DNA of 64,000 nt from Candidatus Zhuqueibacterota bacterium (GCA_029262055.1 JAJDAD010000020.1:1-64000), one strand, 5' to 3'. Positions 10,133 to 20,232 are shown, counted from the first letter of the stretch. Notes: generated by a model from the letters alone, not told the origin. A program made the numbers and translations.

Positions 10133-10753
10133 TTGTGCTCTTTCCTCCCATTTATTTCTAAGTGTTTATTTATCAGTATCTTCCCGCTGCCATCGTCCAA
10201 AGAATACTCCTGGCTTGTGCCCATTTATCACACCCATCGTGTCGGTAGAGCAAATAGCATCAAAAGCTACCCGGCCCCAATTCCTGTAAAAACAATCGTG
10301 TATGTTTTGCCAGAGGTACGGCAGAGTGGTTTGGTACCAAGTTTGACTTGTCCAGGTATATTCTGTGAAAATCTCCCGGTAAATGACTTGCAAACGATTC
10401 TTGTTGTTGATGATGATTTCGCCATGAGGAAAGGCATTGCCCTGATGTTGCAGAGGCATGGATACTCAGTTATTGAAGCAGCGGATGGTGCAAAAGCGCT
10501 TGCTCTGGTGGCTGACCATGCGATAGATCTGGCAATCCTTGATCTGTTCTTGCCCGGGCAGGACGGTCTCGAGGTCGCTGAAGAGATTAGAAAACATGAC
10601 CCGGGCCGGCCAATTGTGGTGATCACGGCCCACGCAGAACACCAAAAGGCCCAAAAGGCGAGAAAAGAGTTTGGGCACAATTTTATCGAGAAATCTCGTC
10701 TGGAGCAGGTTTTGGTCAGAACCGTTCAGAAATCTTTCCACGATTCAGATTGA
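10133..10753 (+). CDS. Single-domain response regulator (REC only; true start probably internal, e.g. TTG at 10388)
   Basis: TILVVDDDFAMRKGIALMLQRHGYSVIEAADG..LAILDLFLPGQDG. Confidence 0.8.
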   Translation: MCSFLPFISKCLFISIFPLPSSKEYSWLVPIYHTHRVGRANSIKSYPAPIPVKTIVYVLPEVRQSGLVPSLTCPGIFCENLPVNDLQTILVVDDDFAMRKGIALMLQRHGYSVIEAADGAKALALVADHAIDLAILDLFLPGQDGLEVAEEIRKHDPGRPIVVITAHAEHQKAQKARKEFGHNFIEKSRLEQVLVRTVQKSFHDSD

Positions 10754-10850
10754 TATGTGGTCTGAAGCTCCGTGTCGTGCGAGAGCGCGGTGGTCCCCAT
10801 AATGTTGACTAGAATAGACTGTTGTGAAATAACCAAAAGCGGAGGGAAAA

Positions 10851-13433
10851 ATGCTTACTTGTTTATGTGTTGCTCGTCGAGTTCTTCTAACCGTCCTGGT
10901 TTTGCTGCTGTATCCCATGGTGTGGGTGTCACCGTTGCGAGGCCAACAAGATGTTGAGCTTGTCTTCGATGACGGTACGTTCGAACAATTTGTAGGGTTC
11001 GATAACGGTCAGGGCATTTTAGCGAATGGCCCCTTTGTACCACCGACATTTCCGGCGACACTCACAGAAGTGCGCTTTGAGACAAATGGACTTGATGCGG
11101 GGACCGAAGTTGCAGTAAATGTCTACGTCGATCCGACCGGTCAGGCGGACCGACCGGCAATCGGACTATTGATCGGTTCAGTAAGAACAACTTTAGCGAG
11201 CGGCGGGCAGTTTCAGTCTGTGGATGTGAGTAACCTGGGTGTGGTATTGAGCGCCGGTAATCTTTTTGTCGGTCTTGAACATGTCGTGGCCGACATAAAT
11301 ATCGGTCTGGGCGTTGATAATGACGGGCCCCCAAACAGAGCCTGGCTCGATAGCAACCTCGATGGCATCTTTTCACCCTTGAATTTCACGGGGGTCTTAG
11401 CCATCAGAGCAGTAGTGAGACTTGCCGGCGGCGGTGGCTCAGCGGCCCGTAGCACTTTCGACTCCGATGCCGACGGCTGGACGATCACGCCAGACGCTTC
11501 CACGGCGCCAAATCCGATTTTCTCTTTGACGGAAGGGAATCCAGCGGGTTCCATAGGTGGTCGTGACACTGCGGGCGGTGCATATTGGTATTACATCGCT
11601 CCGGCAAAGTTTCTCGGGGACCAATCGTCGGCTTTTGGACGGGCGCTTACCTTTGACCTCCGCATACCGTCAGCAGGGCGATTGGACGTTCCCGGAGTGC
11701 GTTTGGTCGGCGGCGGCATCACTCTGGTGACTGATTTTGCCGCGCCGAACGGGACCTGGTCCTCCCGCTCTGTGCCGCTCACGGAGGCAGGTTGGACGCG
11801 GAATTCACGCTCAGGCGCACCGGCCACTGAAAGCGACATGCGGACCGTACTTTCCGCATTGACGGAGTTAGGAATACTAGGTGAGTACCAAACCAGCCCT
11901 GATCGATCTGAGTTGGATAATGTGGTTCTCAGCGGCACTGGAGGAGGTGGTGGAGGTGGCGGCAATGTCGCAATATTTCCTGCCGCGACCACGCCCCAGT
12001 TTGTCGGCAATGAGTTTTGGGTTGATATTAACGTTGGTGACAACAACAGTCCTGTTTCTAACCTTTTCGGCGTAAGCTTTGAGTTGAACTTTAGCCAAAC
12101 CGGTTTTATTGATGTTGTCACGCCCAATTCCAGCAATGTCGTCCCCGGCTCTTTCCTGGGCAGCGATCTGGTTTTTGTACCAAACGTGGATGAAGCCGGG
12201 GGAAAAGTCAGCATCGGGATTAGCCGGAAAGCAGGAGCTGGGGGTGTAAATGGCAGTGGGGTCGTCGCCCGCACCAGGTTTGTTTCACGCGCAAACACTC
12301 CTGACGGCACACAGGTAAATTATTCTATCAATAATGTCAGCGCGAACGACCCGGACGGCAGCGCGATTTTGCTCAATCCCGGCAATCTCACGGTAACGAT
12401 CAATAGTGGGATACTTGTCTGGCCCGGTGACACCAATAATGACAGAGTAGTTAATCAAGCGGATGTCTTGCCCATCGGACTGTTCTGGAACCGGACAGGA
12501 CCGGTTCGGGCAAACGCCAACGCCAGTTGGACCGGACAGGTTGCCACACCCTGGACGCAACCAAACGCGACCTTTGCCGATGCCAATGGCGACGGGGCGG
12601 TCAATCAAGCGGACGTCTTACCCATCGGACTCAACTGGAGTAGAACGCATACGGCACCCGCAAAGGATACGGACGCCGCCGCAGTTGCACGTGCATTCAA
12701 AATACATCAGGTTCCCACATTGGGGATCCTGATCGATGGAGATGCAGATCCGGGCCAGGAATTGTTCATCGATATTCAAGCTAAGGATGTTGCGGGTCTG
12801 TTTGGACTTTCCCTTGAGTTGGTCTACACGCCGACCGCACGATTGGAACCGATGACTGTGGAGGCTGGAAGTTTTATGGGCAATGATTTGGTCTTCTTCC
12901 CAAACATCGATGCAAGCACTGGCAGAGTCGGTGTCGGTATATCGCGCAAGGCAGGTCAAGGCAGTGTCAGCGGCACCGGAGTCGTCGCCAGGATCCGGGT
13001 GAAGATTCCGAACAACGCTGTCGTCGGAAATGTGGTGAATCTAACCCTGGAGAATGTTGCAGCCAATGATTCCGTTGGCAATGGAATTCCGCTGCAAGTG
13101 GACAATCATGACTTGGTGACGAGCGTCGATGACATCCGGTCTGATGTGCTTCCAGTGGAGTTTGCGCTCGGACAAAACTACCCCAATCCGTTCAATCCGG
13201 GAACACGTATTCAGTACGATCTACCCATGCCCTCGATGGTAAAGATAGTGATTTACAACCCGCTTGGGCAGAAGGTTAGAACTCTCCTGGATACACGGAT
13301 AGCTGCCGGCTCACACGTCATTGCCTGGGATGGCCGGATGGATAACGGGCAACAGGCGGCTTCAGGGATTTACATCTATCGTCTGCAAGCTGAACGATTT
13401 GTACAAAACAGGAAAATGCTGCTGTTGCGTTAG
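10851..13433 (+). CDS. Cohesin-dockerin-cohesin protein with T9SS type A sorting domain
   Basis: Two cohesin-like modules (NVAIFPAAT..; LGILIDGDADPGQ..) around dockerin repeats GDTNNDRVVNQADVLPIGLFW / DANGDGAVNQADVLPIGLNW; C-terminus QNYPNPFNPGTRI..KMLLLR. Confidence 0.88.
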   Translation: MLTCLCVARRVLLTVLVLLLYPMVWVSPLRGQQDVELVFDDGTFEQFVGFDNGQGILANGPFVPPTFPATLTEVRFETNGLDAGTEVAVNVYVDPTGQADRPAIGLLIGSVRTTLASGGQFQSVDVSNLGVVLSAGNLFVGLEHVVADINIGLGVDNDGPPNRAWLDSNLDGIFSPLNFTGVLAIRAVVRLAGGGGSAARSTFDSDADGWTITPDASTAPNPIFSLTEGNPAGSIGGRDTAGGAYWYYIAPAKFLGDQSSAFGRALTFDLRIPSAGRLDVPGVRLVGGGITLVTDFAAPNGTWSSRSVPLTEAGWTRNSRSGAPATESDMRTVLSALTELGILGEYQTSPDRSELDNVVLSGTGGGGGGGGNVAIFPAATTPQFVGNEFWVDINVGDNNSPVSNLFGVSFELNFSQTGFIDVVTPNSSNVVPGSFLGSDLVFVPNVDEAGGKVSIGISRKAGAGGVNGSGVVARTRFVSRANTPDGTQVNYSINNVSANDPDGSAILLNPGNLTVTINSGILVWPGDTNNDRVVNQADVLPIGLFWNRTGPVRANANASWTGQVATPWTQPNATFADANGDGAVNQADVLPIGLNWSRTHTAPAKDTDAAAVARAFKIHQVPTLGILIDGDADPGQELFIDIQAKDVAGLFGLSLELVYTPTARLEPMTVEAGSFMGNDLVFFPNIDASTGRVGVGISRKAGQGSVSGTGVVARIRVKIPNNAVVGNVVNLTLENVAANDSVGNGIPLQVDNHDLVTSVDDIRSDVLPVEFALGQNYPNPFNPGTRIQYDLPMPSMVKIVIYNPLGQKVRTLLDTRIAAGSHVIAWDGRMDNGQQAASGIYIYRLQAERFVQNRKMLLLR

Positions 13434-13500
13434 CAGTAGAAAATTAAGAGCGGGCGGCGGTGACGGGTTTTGCGGGCATGATAATAAAACTGAGTGTACA

Positions 13501-13526
13501 ACGGGAGGGTAACACTACCCTCCCGT
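13501..13526 (+). terminator. Perfect 11-bp hairpin, probable bidirectional terminator
   Basis: acgggagggta-acac-taccctcccgt, downstream of the 860-aa gene. Confidence 0.75.
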
Positions 13527-13709
13527 CTATTTAAGGCGGGCCGCAGAGATGCGCAGGTTGTTCCACAATTACGCCTGCGCCCGGACCAAGAAGGATTCAT
13601 TGTTGCAAGTTGGGAATCAAACCGACAGCCATCCAGACCTGAACAAGGAGGCTTAGGTGACAAAGTTGCATCGGTGTGATTGTGCGTGCCTGGCGCGGAC
13701 CTACTTTGG

Positions 13710-13982
13710 TTAGTACCTGCGTCTGCGCTTGGGTTTGTCGCGACGGGATTCGGCCTGGTTGACCTTGATGTTCTTCCCTTTAAACTCACTGCCGTTCAAT
13801 CCTTTGATCGCCTTATCGGCTTCCGAATTATTGGGCATCTCGAGAAATGCGAATCCCTTCGAGCGCTGGGAGAATCTGTCCTTTACGATGTTAATCTCCT
13901 CGACTTGCCCATACTCTGAAAAAAGCTCCATTAAATCATCCTCAACCACAGCAAAGGAGAGGTTGCCGATATACATTTTCAT
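13710..13982 (-). CDS. RRM-type RNA-binding protein
   Basis: MKMYIGNLSFAVVEDDL (RNP2) and KGFAFLEM (RNP1); basic C-terminus DKPKRRRRY. Confidence 0.93.
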   Translation of the reverse strand: MKMYIGNLSFAVVEDDLMELFSEYGQVEEINIVKDRFSQRSKGFAFLEMPNNSEADKAIKGLNGSEFKGKNIKVNQAESRRDKPKRRRRY

Positions 13983-14142
13983 TAAATACTCCCAAATTTA
14001 TGTCGTTCATAAATTTTTACAAGACAAACAGATAGAAGATACGGTTATTGCATGTGAATCGCAAGCGGCATCTGCGGCTATCAATGGCTTTGGCGAATTG
14101 AACCGAAGGGGATGTAGCGAGGCAAAGATTGATAATGCAGGT

Positions 14143-16443
14143 TTATTTAATCAGGAGGATTCTTCGTGCCTGCTGAAATGGCTGTCCACTGCCGCCTTGG
14201 CTGGCGGAAAAACGGACCAGGTAAACGCCGCTCCCAACCGTCCGGCCAGCTTGGTCGCGACCCTGCCAGTCCACGGTGTGGCTGCCTGCGGCCATCGGCT
14301 CATCGAGCAGACGCCGGACAACCTGTCCCAGGAGATTGTGAACCGTCATCGTCACATCGGATGACTCAGGCAAATCAAAATCAATCGTGGTGCCGGGATT
14401 GAATGGATTAGGGTAATTCCGGCCGAGTTGGAAGCGCCGCGGCAGGAGAGTGCGGTCGTCGGCAGCCCGGACGGCTGTAATGTTGGCGAAGAAGCCAAGC
14501 ACACGTGCAACGATTTGAGTGCGCGCTTCATCACCGGCGATTGTCTCAAATGGAAATGCCAGGATCACCAGGCGGGACTCGGCAAAGCCGTTGCCAAGGG
14601 GACCTTGATACTGGATGCCTGCGACGCTGCCATCCGGATACGTCAAGCAAGGCACGGCCCCAACTTCGGAGGCCAGAAAAACATCGGGCGCAGCCACCAC
14701 ATACGGCGCCAGGCCAAAGTCGAGATCGGTGCCGTCAAAGATAGACCCACTTACTCCCAGCGCCCGTGTGGCTTCCGCATCATCTGCGGCGAATTGTGTC
14801 TTCAGATAGCTATTTACAAAGGCGTCGTCTTCGGCCGTGGTACTGTCGGAGCCGCTGTCATTGTCGAGATCCCAGGCGATATCCGATCCGGTGGCGAACA
14901 AGTTGCCACCGGTTTCAAGGTAGCTTTTGACAACGACTTGTTCTGCTGCGCTAAACGTTTCATCGGCACTGGATTCATCGCCGAGTAGCCAGAAAACGCC
15001 GTCGTAGGCATTCAAATCCGTGGCACCGCTGGCGACTACTTCGTTCGCCACCGTGTCGAAGCTATAATTGTTTGCGATGATGTGGCGGCCGATTGTAAAA
15101 GCGAACGAATGGCTCGGGTCGGTCCAGCCACCGTCCGTGCGGTCAAAACCGTCCACAATCAGGATCTTTCCGTCAAAATCGCCGTTGCTCATTCCGTAAA
15201 CATCTGAATCGAGACTGGTGTTTGGCACTGGTGCATCGTCGACTGCGGTCAACTTGAAATAAACGTCCCGCCTTAAGATTCCTGGAATGACTGTATCTGC
15301 CACGCCGGCGGTTAAGACACCCTCGTCCCGGAACAAGCTCCAATCAACATTGTCAAAGCTGAAGAACAAGCGATAGCCGGCCAGGTCTTCATCTGAATTG
15401 GGACGCCATGAGAGGCGAAAACCAGTCTCGGTCTCCACAACGTTGCGAAAAACCGGCTGTGCAGGTGGCTCGAGGTCCGCCTCGGTTGTGGTGACGGAAA
15501 CGTAGGCAGTATCCGTGTTGCCGCGTGTGTCCTCACTAAACGCCATGACCACGTATTTGTCTTCCGGGAGACTGGCCGTGTTCCAGAAATTGTCGCGGGC
15601 AACGTCGTTAGTGACCTGGTAAACGTGGCTGGTGGTGGACGAAAGTTGCTGGAAGAAGACCCGTGTCACAAATGAATTGCTCGGCTTGGTGTCAAATTGA
15701 AATCGCAGGCCATCGTTCGGTGGCTCGAAAATGACCGTGCTGCTGTCGGCGGATAGAACTTTGTAGCCGATTTTGTAGGTGCCGTTGTTTCTACGAGACA
15801 GGGCGGAACCGGATGGGCCGTTCTGTTCGTCGACTTTGACCATGATATCCACCAGCCCACTCAGTTTGTTGTTCTGAAAAAGCACTCCGGTGTTGTTTTG
15901 GTAAAACCTGACAAAACGAATGATAGGAGGCCATGGGTCGCTATATGGTGTAAGGCCGCTGTTGGCCAGGAGGCTATTATTCTCGGAACCGACAAAACCG
16001 TTGGTGAAATGCACATGACCCTGTCCGGATAAGATGGTTCCCAATACAGTCTGCGATGCCACGACAGGGTCCCCGATAGACAGGGAAGGATTCGGTCTAA
16101 TGTGGACGTAGGCCATGTCATCAACACGGACAAACGCATTCGATCCGGAAGCGCTGAGGGAGCGAATAAGGCCGTCTTTGACCGGATAGACAGGTGAGCC
16201 GTCCGCTTTCGGAATGTCGGTGCCATTATGAAAGTGATCACTGCTGCCGGTGTCGCGGTACTCAGCAAAACTACCGGTGATTTCGTGGGTCTGATCGAAC
16301 GGTGTCACAGGCCAGGGAAACTGTGATTGTGCCCGCAGGGCAGAGGCGCCGAAGCAAGTAATCGTAGCCAGCAGCAGGGCAATGTTTTTTGAATGGACTC
16401 TATTCCGGCTTAGCATATACTCTAAACGAATCCGTGAAACCAA
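14143..16443 (-). CDS. M23-like peptidase with FN3-like region and T9SS type A domain (start 16443 or 16416)
   Basis: HFHNGTDI and HVHF LytM-type motifs; C-terminus RNYPNPFNPGTTIDFDLP..ILLIK. Confidence 0.82.
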   Translation of the reverse strand: MVSRIRLEYMLSRNRVHSKNIALLLATITCFGASALRAQSQFPWPVTPFDQTHEITGSFAEYRDTGSSDHFHNGTDIPKADGSPVYPVKDGLIRSLSASGSNAFVRVDDMAYVHIRPNPSLSIGDPVVASQTVLGTILSGQGHVHFTNGFVGSENNSLLANSGLTPYSDPWPPIIRFVRFYQNNTGVLFQNNKLSGLVDIMVKVDEQNGPSGSALSRRNNGTYKIGYKVLSADSSTVIFEPPNDGLRFQFDTKPSNSFVTRVFFQQLSSTTSHVYQVTNDVARDNFWNTASLPEDKYVVMAFSEDTRGNTDTAYVSVTTTEADLEPPAQPVFRNVVETETGFRLSWRPNSDEDLAGYRLFFSFDNVDWSLFRDEGVLTAGVADTVIPGILRRDVYFKLTAVDDAPVPNTSLDSDVYGMSNGDFDGKILIVDGFDRTDGGWTDPSHSFAFTIGRHIIANNYSFDTVANEVVASGATDLNAYDGVFWLLGDESSADETFSAAEQVVVKSYLETGGNLFATGSDIAWDLDNDSGSDSTTAEDDAFVNSYLKTQFAADDAEATRALGVSGSIFDGTDLDFGLAPYVVAAPDVFLASEVGAVPCLTYPDGSVAGIQYQGPLGNGFAESRLVILAFPFETIAGDEARTQIVARVLGFFANITAVRAADDRTLLPRRFQLGRNYPNPFNPGTTIDFDLPESSDVTMTVHNLLGQVVRRLLDEPMAAGSHTVDWQGRDQAGRTVGSGVYLVRFSASQGGSGQPFQQARRILLIK

Positions 16444-17680
16444 TGGATAGCTGTTGGGAATCAGCGCTCAGCTCAAGTGCCGGCGTGACGAATTCCATCC
16501 CTGACAAATCGAACGTCTGCAGTCTTTCGCCATTGCGGTTGCGCATGAAGAGCTTAGACGTGGAAAAAATGAACCCGGAGGCCCGGTAGGCGTTTTTTGC
16601 GATTAGGATGGCCGCAACCGATGCATCATTGGCGAGACAGGTCGTCGTGATGAAACCTTCGCTACGGTCAATGCTCTCCTTCCAGATGGTTTTTCCACCA
16701 GCGGTGCTGATGAGCCGCACCTGCTGGTTTTCCGCGAGCAGGAGGTAGCGCGAATCACCGGAGAAGACCATGTGCTTGGGCAGCATGTTTAATTCTGTCG
16801 TCACTTTGCCGTGATTGTCGAACAGGATGCTCTGCCTGCGGATGTTCCCGCGCGCACCCACCGCATAACTGGCGGCTGCCAGATACTCGCCGTTACCGTC
16901 AATGGCAACGGTTGATGGAATTTCCCCTGCAATTCGCGATCGTCTGACTTCCTCTCCCATCTCGTCGAAGATGACGATTTCTGTGGTATATGACGCTGAA
17001 GATACATCCCGGGCCGTTGTGACAAGGTCGCGACTGCCGGTGATCACTGCCAGGCGGTCACCCGAGGAGGTCATGTCCATCACGAGCGCCCGTTCCAGAT
17101 CATAACGGGCGTTGGGGAGCACCTTGATCGACCTGACCAGCTCACCGGTATTATCGTAAAAACGGAGCGTGCCCACCGTGTTGCGGGCCAGCACCAGAGC
17201 GCTAAGGTTATCTGAAACTTGCAGCACCGGGTAAGAATCGTCGTAATACTGTTGCTCGTGGATACTGAAGACGCGTTCACCGATTGCGGTGTAGACCGTG
17301 ACCTCCAGAGTTTTCGTGACTTGGTTCGCTGTACCGGCAGCCAAGCGCATCACCGCGAAGTATTGTTTATGCCTGGAGAAAACAACAGACAAAATGTCCG
17401 CCGCGCTTCGCCAACCTGCAAGGTGGGAGGCCCCGGCTCGCAGCTGATTGAGACGACCATCTTGTAAGGCGAGTACCGCCCGGTCGGGTTCACCAACCTT
17501 TCCCAGGAAAAACCAGGCACCGGCCTGAATTTCGGTTCTTTCTGTATTTTTTAGTTCATACTCTGGTGCGGTCTGAGCATACAGATTGTCTTGGCACGCC
17601 TGCTGCGGGCCGAGCAGGAAGAAAGCACAGCAGAGGATGCTCAAAACGTGAAGTTGGCTAACGAACAGATGAGCTGTCAT
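16400..17680 (-). CDS. Secreted hypothetical protein, beta-propeller-like
   Basis: Signal-peptide-like N-terminus; repeating short beta-rich segments (FSGDSRYLLLAENQQVRLIST..). Confidence 0.65.
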   Translation of the reverse strand: MTAHLFVSQLHVLSILCCAFFLLGPQQACQDNLYAQTAPEYELKNTERTEIQAGAWFFLGKVGEPDRAVLALQDGRLNQLRAGASHLAGWRSAADILSVVFSRHKQYFAVMRLAAGTANQVTKTLEVTVYTAIGERVFSIHEQQYYDDSYPVLQVSDNLSALVLARNTVGTLRFYDNTGELVRSIKVLPNARYDLERALVMDMTSSGDRLAVITGSRDLVTTARDVSSASYTTEIVIFDEMGEEVRRSRIAGEIPSTVAIDGNGEYLAAASYAVGARGNIRRQSILFDNHGKVTTELNMLPKHMVFSGDSRYLLLAENQQVRLISTAGGKTIWKESIDRSEGFITTTCLANDASVAAILIAKNAYRASGFIFSTSKLFMRNRNGERLQTFDLSGMEFVTPALELSADSQQLSIGFTDSFRVYAKPE

Positions 17681-18193
17681 GAGTACTTGACTCGATTGGT
17701 TTGAGTCACTACGACTGAATGAATCGACGTTTTCGGAATTGACTTAGATTCCACATCAATATAATAGAAAATTCTTTTTAGGAAACAAACTTTGTAGGAA
17801 CAAAAGCAGCTATTTATCGCGTTGTAACAAGTAATCCCACTCATTAGTGCAGAAAGTGCAGGCTTTGTAAGTGCTGCAATTGCAATTCTGTCAGCCATGG
17901 TCGGCCTCGGCAGATTTTTACAGAGATGTAATTGGTGCTTGTACAAGAAGTTAGGAGGTAATTTCAGACTTCTTCGGAGTAAAGGGGAACACGGCACAAC
18001 AATTGCGCAAGCAGCCGTGTTCAAGATAGCCCTTTGCGTTCATGATGCGACCAGTGCAATGAAAGGAGGATTTATCGGTGTGCGTCGCTTCTTACTTCGT
18101 GTCATCACAGCGGGGTGCCACGTAGGAATACCGAGAAGCGTTAAGATCAGAATCCGCAATCATATCTGTTTACCCTAAATACAGGAGAACCTG

Positions 18194-19024
18194 ATGAAAC
18201 TTGTAAGATTGTTTACCATGCTGGCGGTTATGGCACCGACGTTTTTGTTTTCCCAGGTCAAGATAAACGAAGTTCTGTTTTCTTCCACAGGCAATCAGGT
18301 CGAGTTAAAAAACTTCGGCTCCTCGTCCGTGGATGTGTCGAATTGGTGGTTCTGTACCTTGTTCGACTACACGCGTGTTGGCGCATTGCCGGTGCTCAGC
18401 GGAGAGTTGAACATCCCGGCCGGCGGGATTTTGGCCTTGAGTGGCATCGGCTTGAATGACAATTCTGCTGATCTTGGTCTCTACAACTCGGGCAGTTTTG
18501 GCAGCACTACGGCCATGGAAGATTTCCTGCAATGGGGCGGCGGTGGACAGGGACGCGAATCCGTGGCAGTGAGTAAAGGTATTTGGACTGCGGGTGACTT
18601 CGCTGCCGCACCTGCTGACGGACATTCGCTTGAATATGATGGCGACGGCAATGCGGCAGGCGATTGGTTTGACCAGGACAACCCCACAATTGGTAGCGAC
18701 AATGGTGTTGTGACTAGCGTCGATGACGACGGACCTGCTGTCCCAAATGGTTTCAGTTTGGCTCAAAACTACCCGAACCCATTTAACCCAAGCACGCAAA
18801 TCAATTATGCGATTCCGGCCACCGGAAGTGTCCAGCTTGAGATTTTCAATGTTCTCGGAGCACGGGTGCGGACACTGGTGAACCAAACGCAGGCGGCGGG
18901 CAACTACAGCGTCCGTTGGGACGGCAGAAGTGACAGGAGCACATTGGCGGCTACCGGCGTTTACCTGTATCGATTGCAGATTGGCAACCAGGTCGATATG
19001 AAGAGAATGCTGTTCATCAAGTAG
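18194..19024 (+). CDS. Lamin-tail-domain-like secreted protein with T9SS type A domain
   Basis: VKINEVLFSSTGNQVELKNFGSSSVDVSNWWF LTD-like start; QNYPNPFNPSTQINYAIP..KRMLFIK. Confidence 0.85.
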   Translation: MKLVRLFTMLAVMAPTFLFSQVKINEVLFSSTGNQVELKNFGSSSVDVSNWWFCTLFDYTRVGALPVLSGELNIPAGGILALSGIGLNDNSADLGLYNSGSFGSTTAMEDFLQWGGGGQGRESVAVSKGIWTAGDFAAAPADGHSLEYDGDGNAAGDWFDQDNPTIGSDNGVVTSVDDDGPAVPNGFSLAQNYPNPFNPSTQINYAIPATGSVQLEIFNVLGARVRTLVNQTQAAGNYSVRWDGRSDRSTLAATGVYLYRLQIGNQVDMKRMLFIK

Positions 19025-19102
19025 CCGGACTGTAGCCAGAAACAGGAGGATGGGCTTCGACTACGGAGGCCAGGACCATATATCGAAAGGAATCGGATTG
19101 CA

Positions 19103-20119
19103 ATGATGAAACCAAGCAGAAGTCTTTTCCAGCTTCTCATTTTGGCGTCGTTCTCAATCGGGAACCTGCATGGCCAAAACGAGGTAGTGCTAATTGCATC
19201 AAAAGACAACACGCTGTATGAGAACGCTGCGGGGAGCCTGAGCAACGGGACCGGCCAGCATTTCTTTGCTGGGAACAACAGCGGCAACCTGTCCCGGAGG
19301 GCTTTGCTATCCTTCGATCTGGCCATTCCCACGATCCCTGCCAATACCCAGGTCGCAAGTGCGGTGCTGACCCTGAACATGTCTAGAACGACCAGTGGCG
19401 GCGAGGTCGTTGAGTTGCACCGGGCAGAGGCCGATTGGGGCGAAGGCACGTCCGCCGCATCGGGTCAGGAGGGTGGTGGTGGAGCCGCCACCACCAACGA
19501 CGCGACCTGGCTGCATCGATTTTTTGATAGCACTACCTGGGCCCAGCCGGGCGGCGATTTCTCATCGACGATCAGTGCGGAGCAGACGGTGGCGGGACTC
19601 GGTGAATACAGCTGGGGCTCGACGCCGCAAATGGTCGCGGACGTTCAGGGCTGGATCGACAATCCCGGCAGTAATTTTGGGTGGGTCTTAGTCGGAAATG
19701 AATCCAGCGCGTCAAGCGCCAAGCGCTTTGACACGCATGAAAATGCTACGGCCGCGAACCAACCGCGCCTGACCATCACTTTTTCAAACGTAACCAGTGT
19801 TGATGATGAGCCGGTGCCATTGCCCGTTCAGTTTGAGTTGGCACAAAACTACCCAAACCCGTTTAACCCCACTACAACGGTGGCGTATACTGTTCCCTTT
19901 TCCGACAGACGTGCGTTGCCGGTTCGGCTTGAGGTTTTTAATTTGACGGGTCAAAAGATCAGGACTTTGGTACGCGCCAACCAGCCGGGCGGCAGCTATT
20001 CCGTAGTATGGGACGGTTTGTCGGACGCGGGGGTGACGGTTCCTTCCGGCACCTACATTTACAGATTGTTTGCCGGAAGAAGCGGCGGAGCCGCCAGGGC
20101 AATGACATTGATCAAGTAG
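19103..20119 (+). CDS. DNRLRE-domain-like secreted protein with T9SS type A domain
   Basis: IASKDNTLYENAAGSLSNGTGQHFFAGNN..RRALLSFDL; QNYPNPFNPTTTVAYTVP.. Confidence 0.85.
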   Translation: MMKPSRSLFQLLILASFSIGNLHGQNEVVLIASKDNTLYENAAGSLSNGTGQHFFAGNNSGNLSRRALLSFDLAIPTIPANTQVASAVLTLNMSRTTSGGEVVELHRAEADWGEGTSAASGQEGGGGAATTNDATWLHRFFDSTTWAQPGGDFSSTISAEQTVAGLGEYSWGSTPQMVADVQGWIDNPGSNFGWVLVGNESSASSAKRFDTHENATAANQPRLTITFSNVTSVDDEPVPLPVQFELAQNYPNPFNPTTTVAYTVPFSDRRALPVRLEVFNLTGQKIRTLVRANQPGGSYSVVWDGLSDAGVTVPSGTYIYRLFAGRSGGAARAMTLIK

Positions 20120-20172
20120 CGACTGAACGCCGGTTAGGTACAATTCCGATTGATCGGGGTTGGCGAGACTGT

Positions 20173-20200
20173 CTTTGAGCCGGTTGTTGCCGGCTCAAAG
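20173..20200. terminator. Bidirectional hairpin between convergent genes
   Basis: ctttgagccgg-ttgttg-ccggctcaaag, 11-bp perfect stem; no strong U tract. Confidence 0.6.
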
Positions 20201-20232
20201 ATAGCGCTTGGCTGGTAGCTGTCTGGACACGC

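Noticed and set aside
11591-12310. 239-aa minus-strand ORF with poly-Pro
   Set aside because: Mirror of the poly-Gly linker in the cohesin protein; shadow ORF.
14428-14988. 186-aa plus-strand ORF
   Set aside because: Antisense to the M23/T9SS protein, no domain signature.
17739-17765. TTGACT..TATAAT promoter-like sequence
   Set aside because: 15-nt spacer and ~430 nt from the next plus-strand gene; too weak to assign.
17897-18178. 93-aa plus-strand ORF upstream of the LTD-like gene
   Set aside because: No motif or convincing SD; composition not protein-like.
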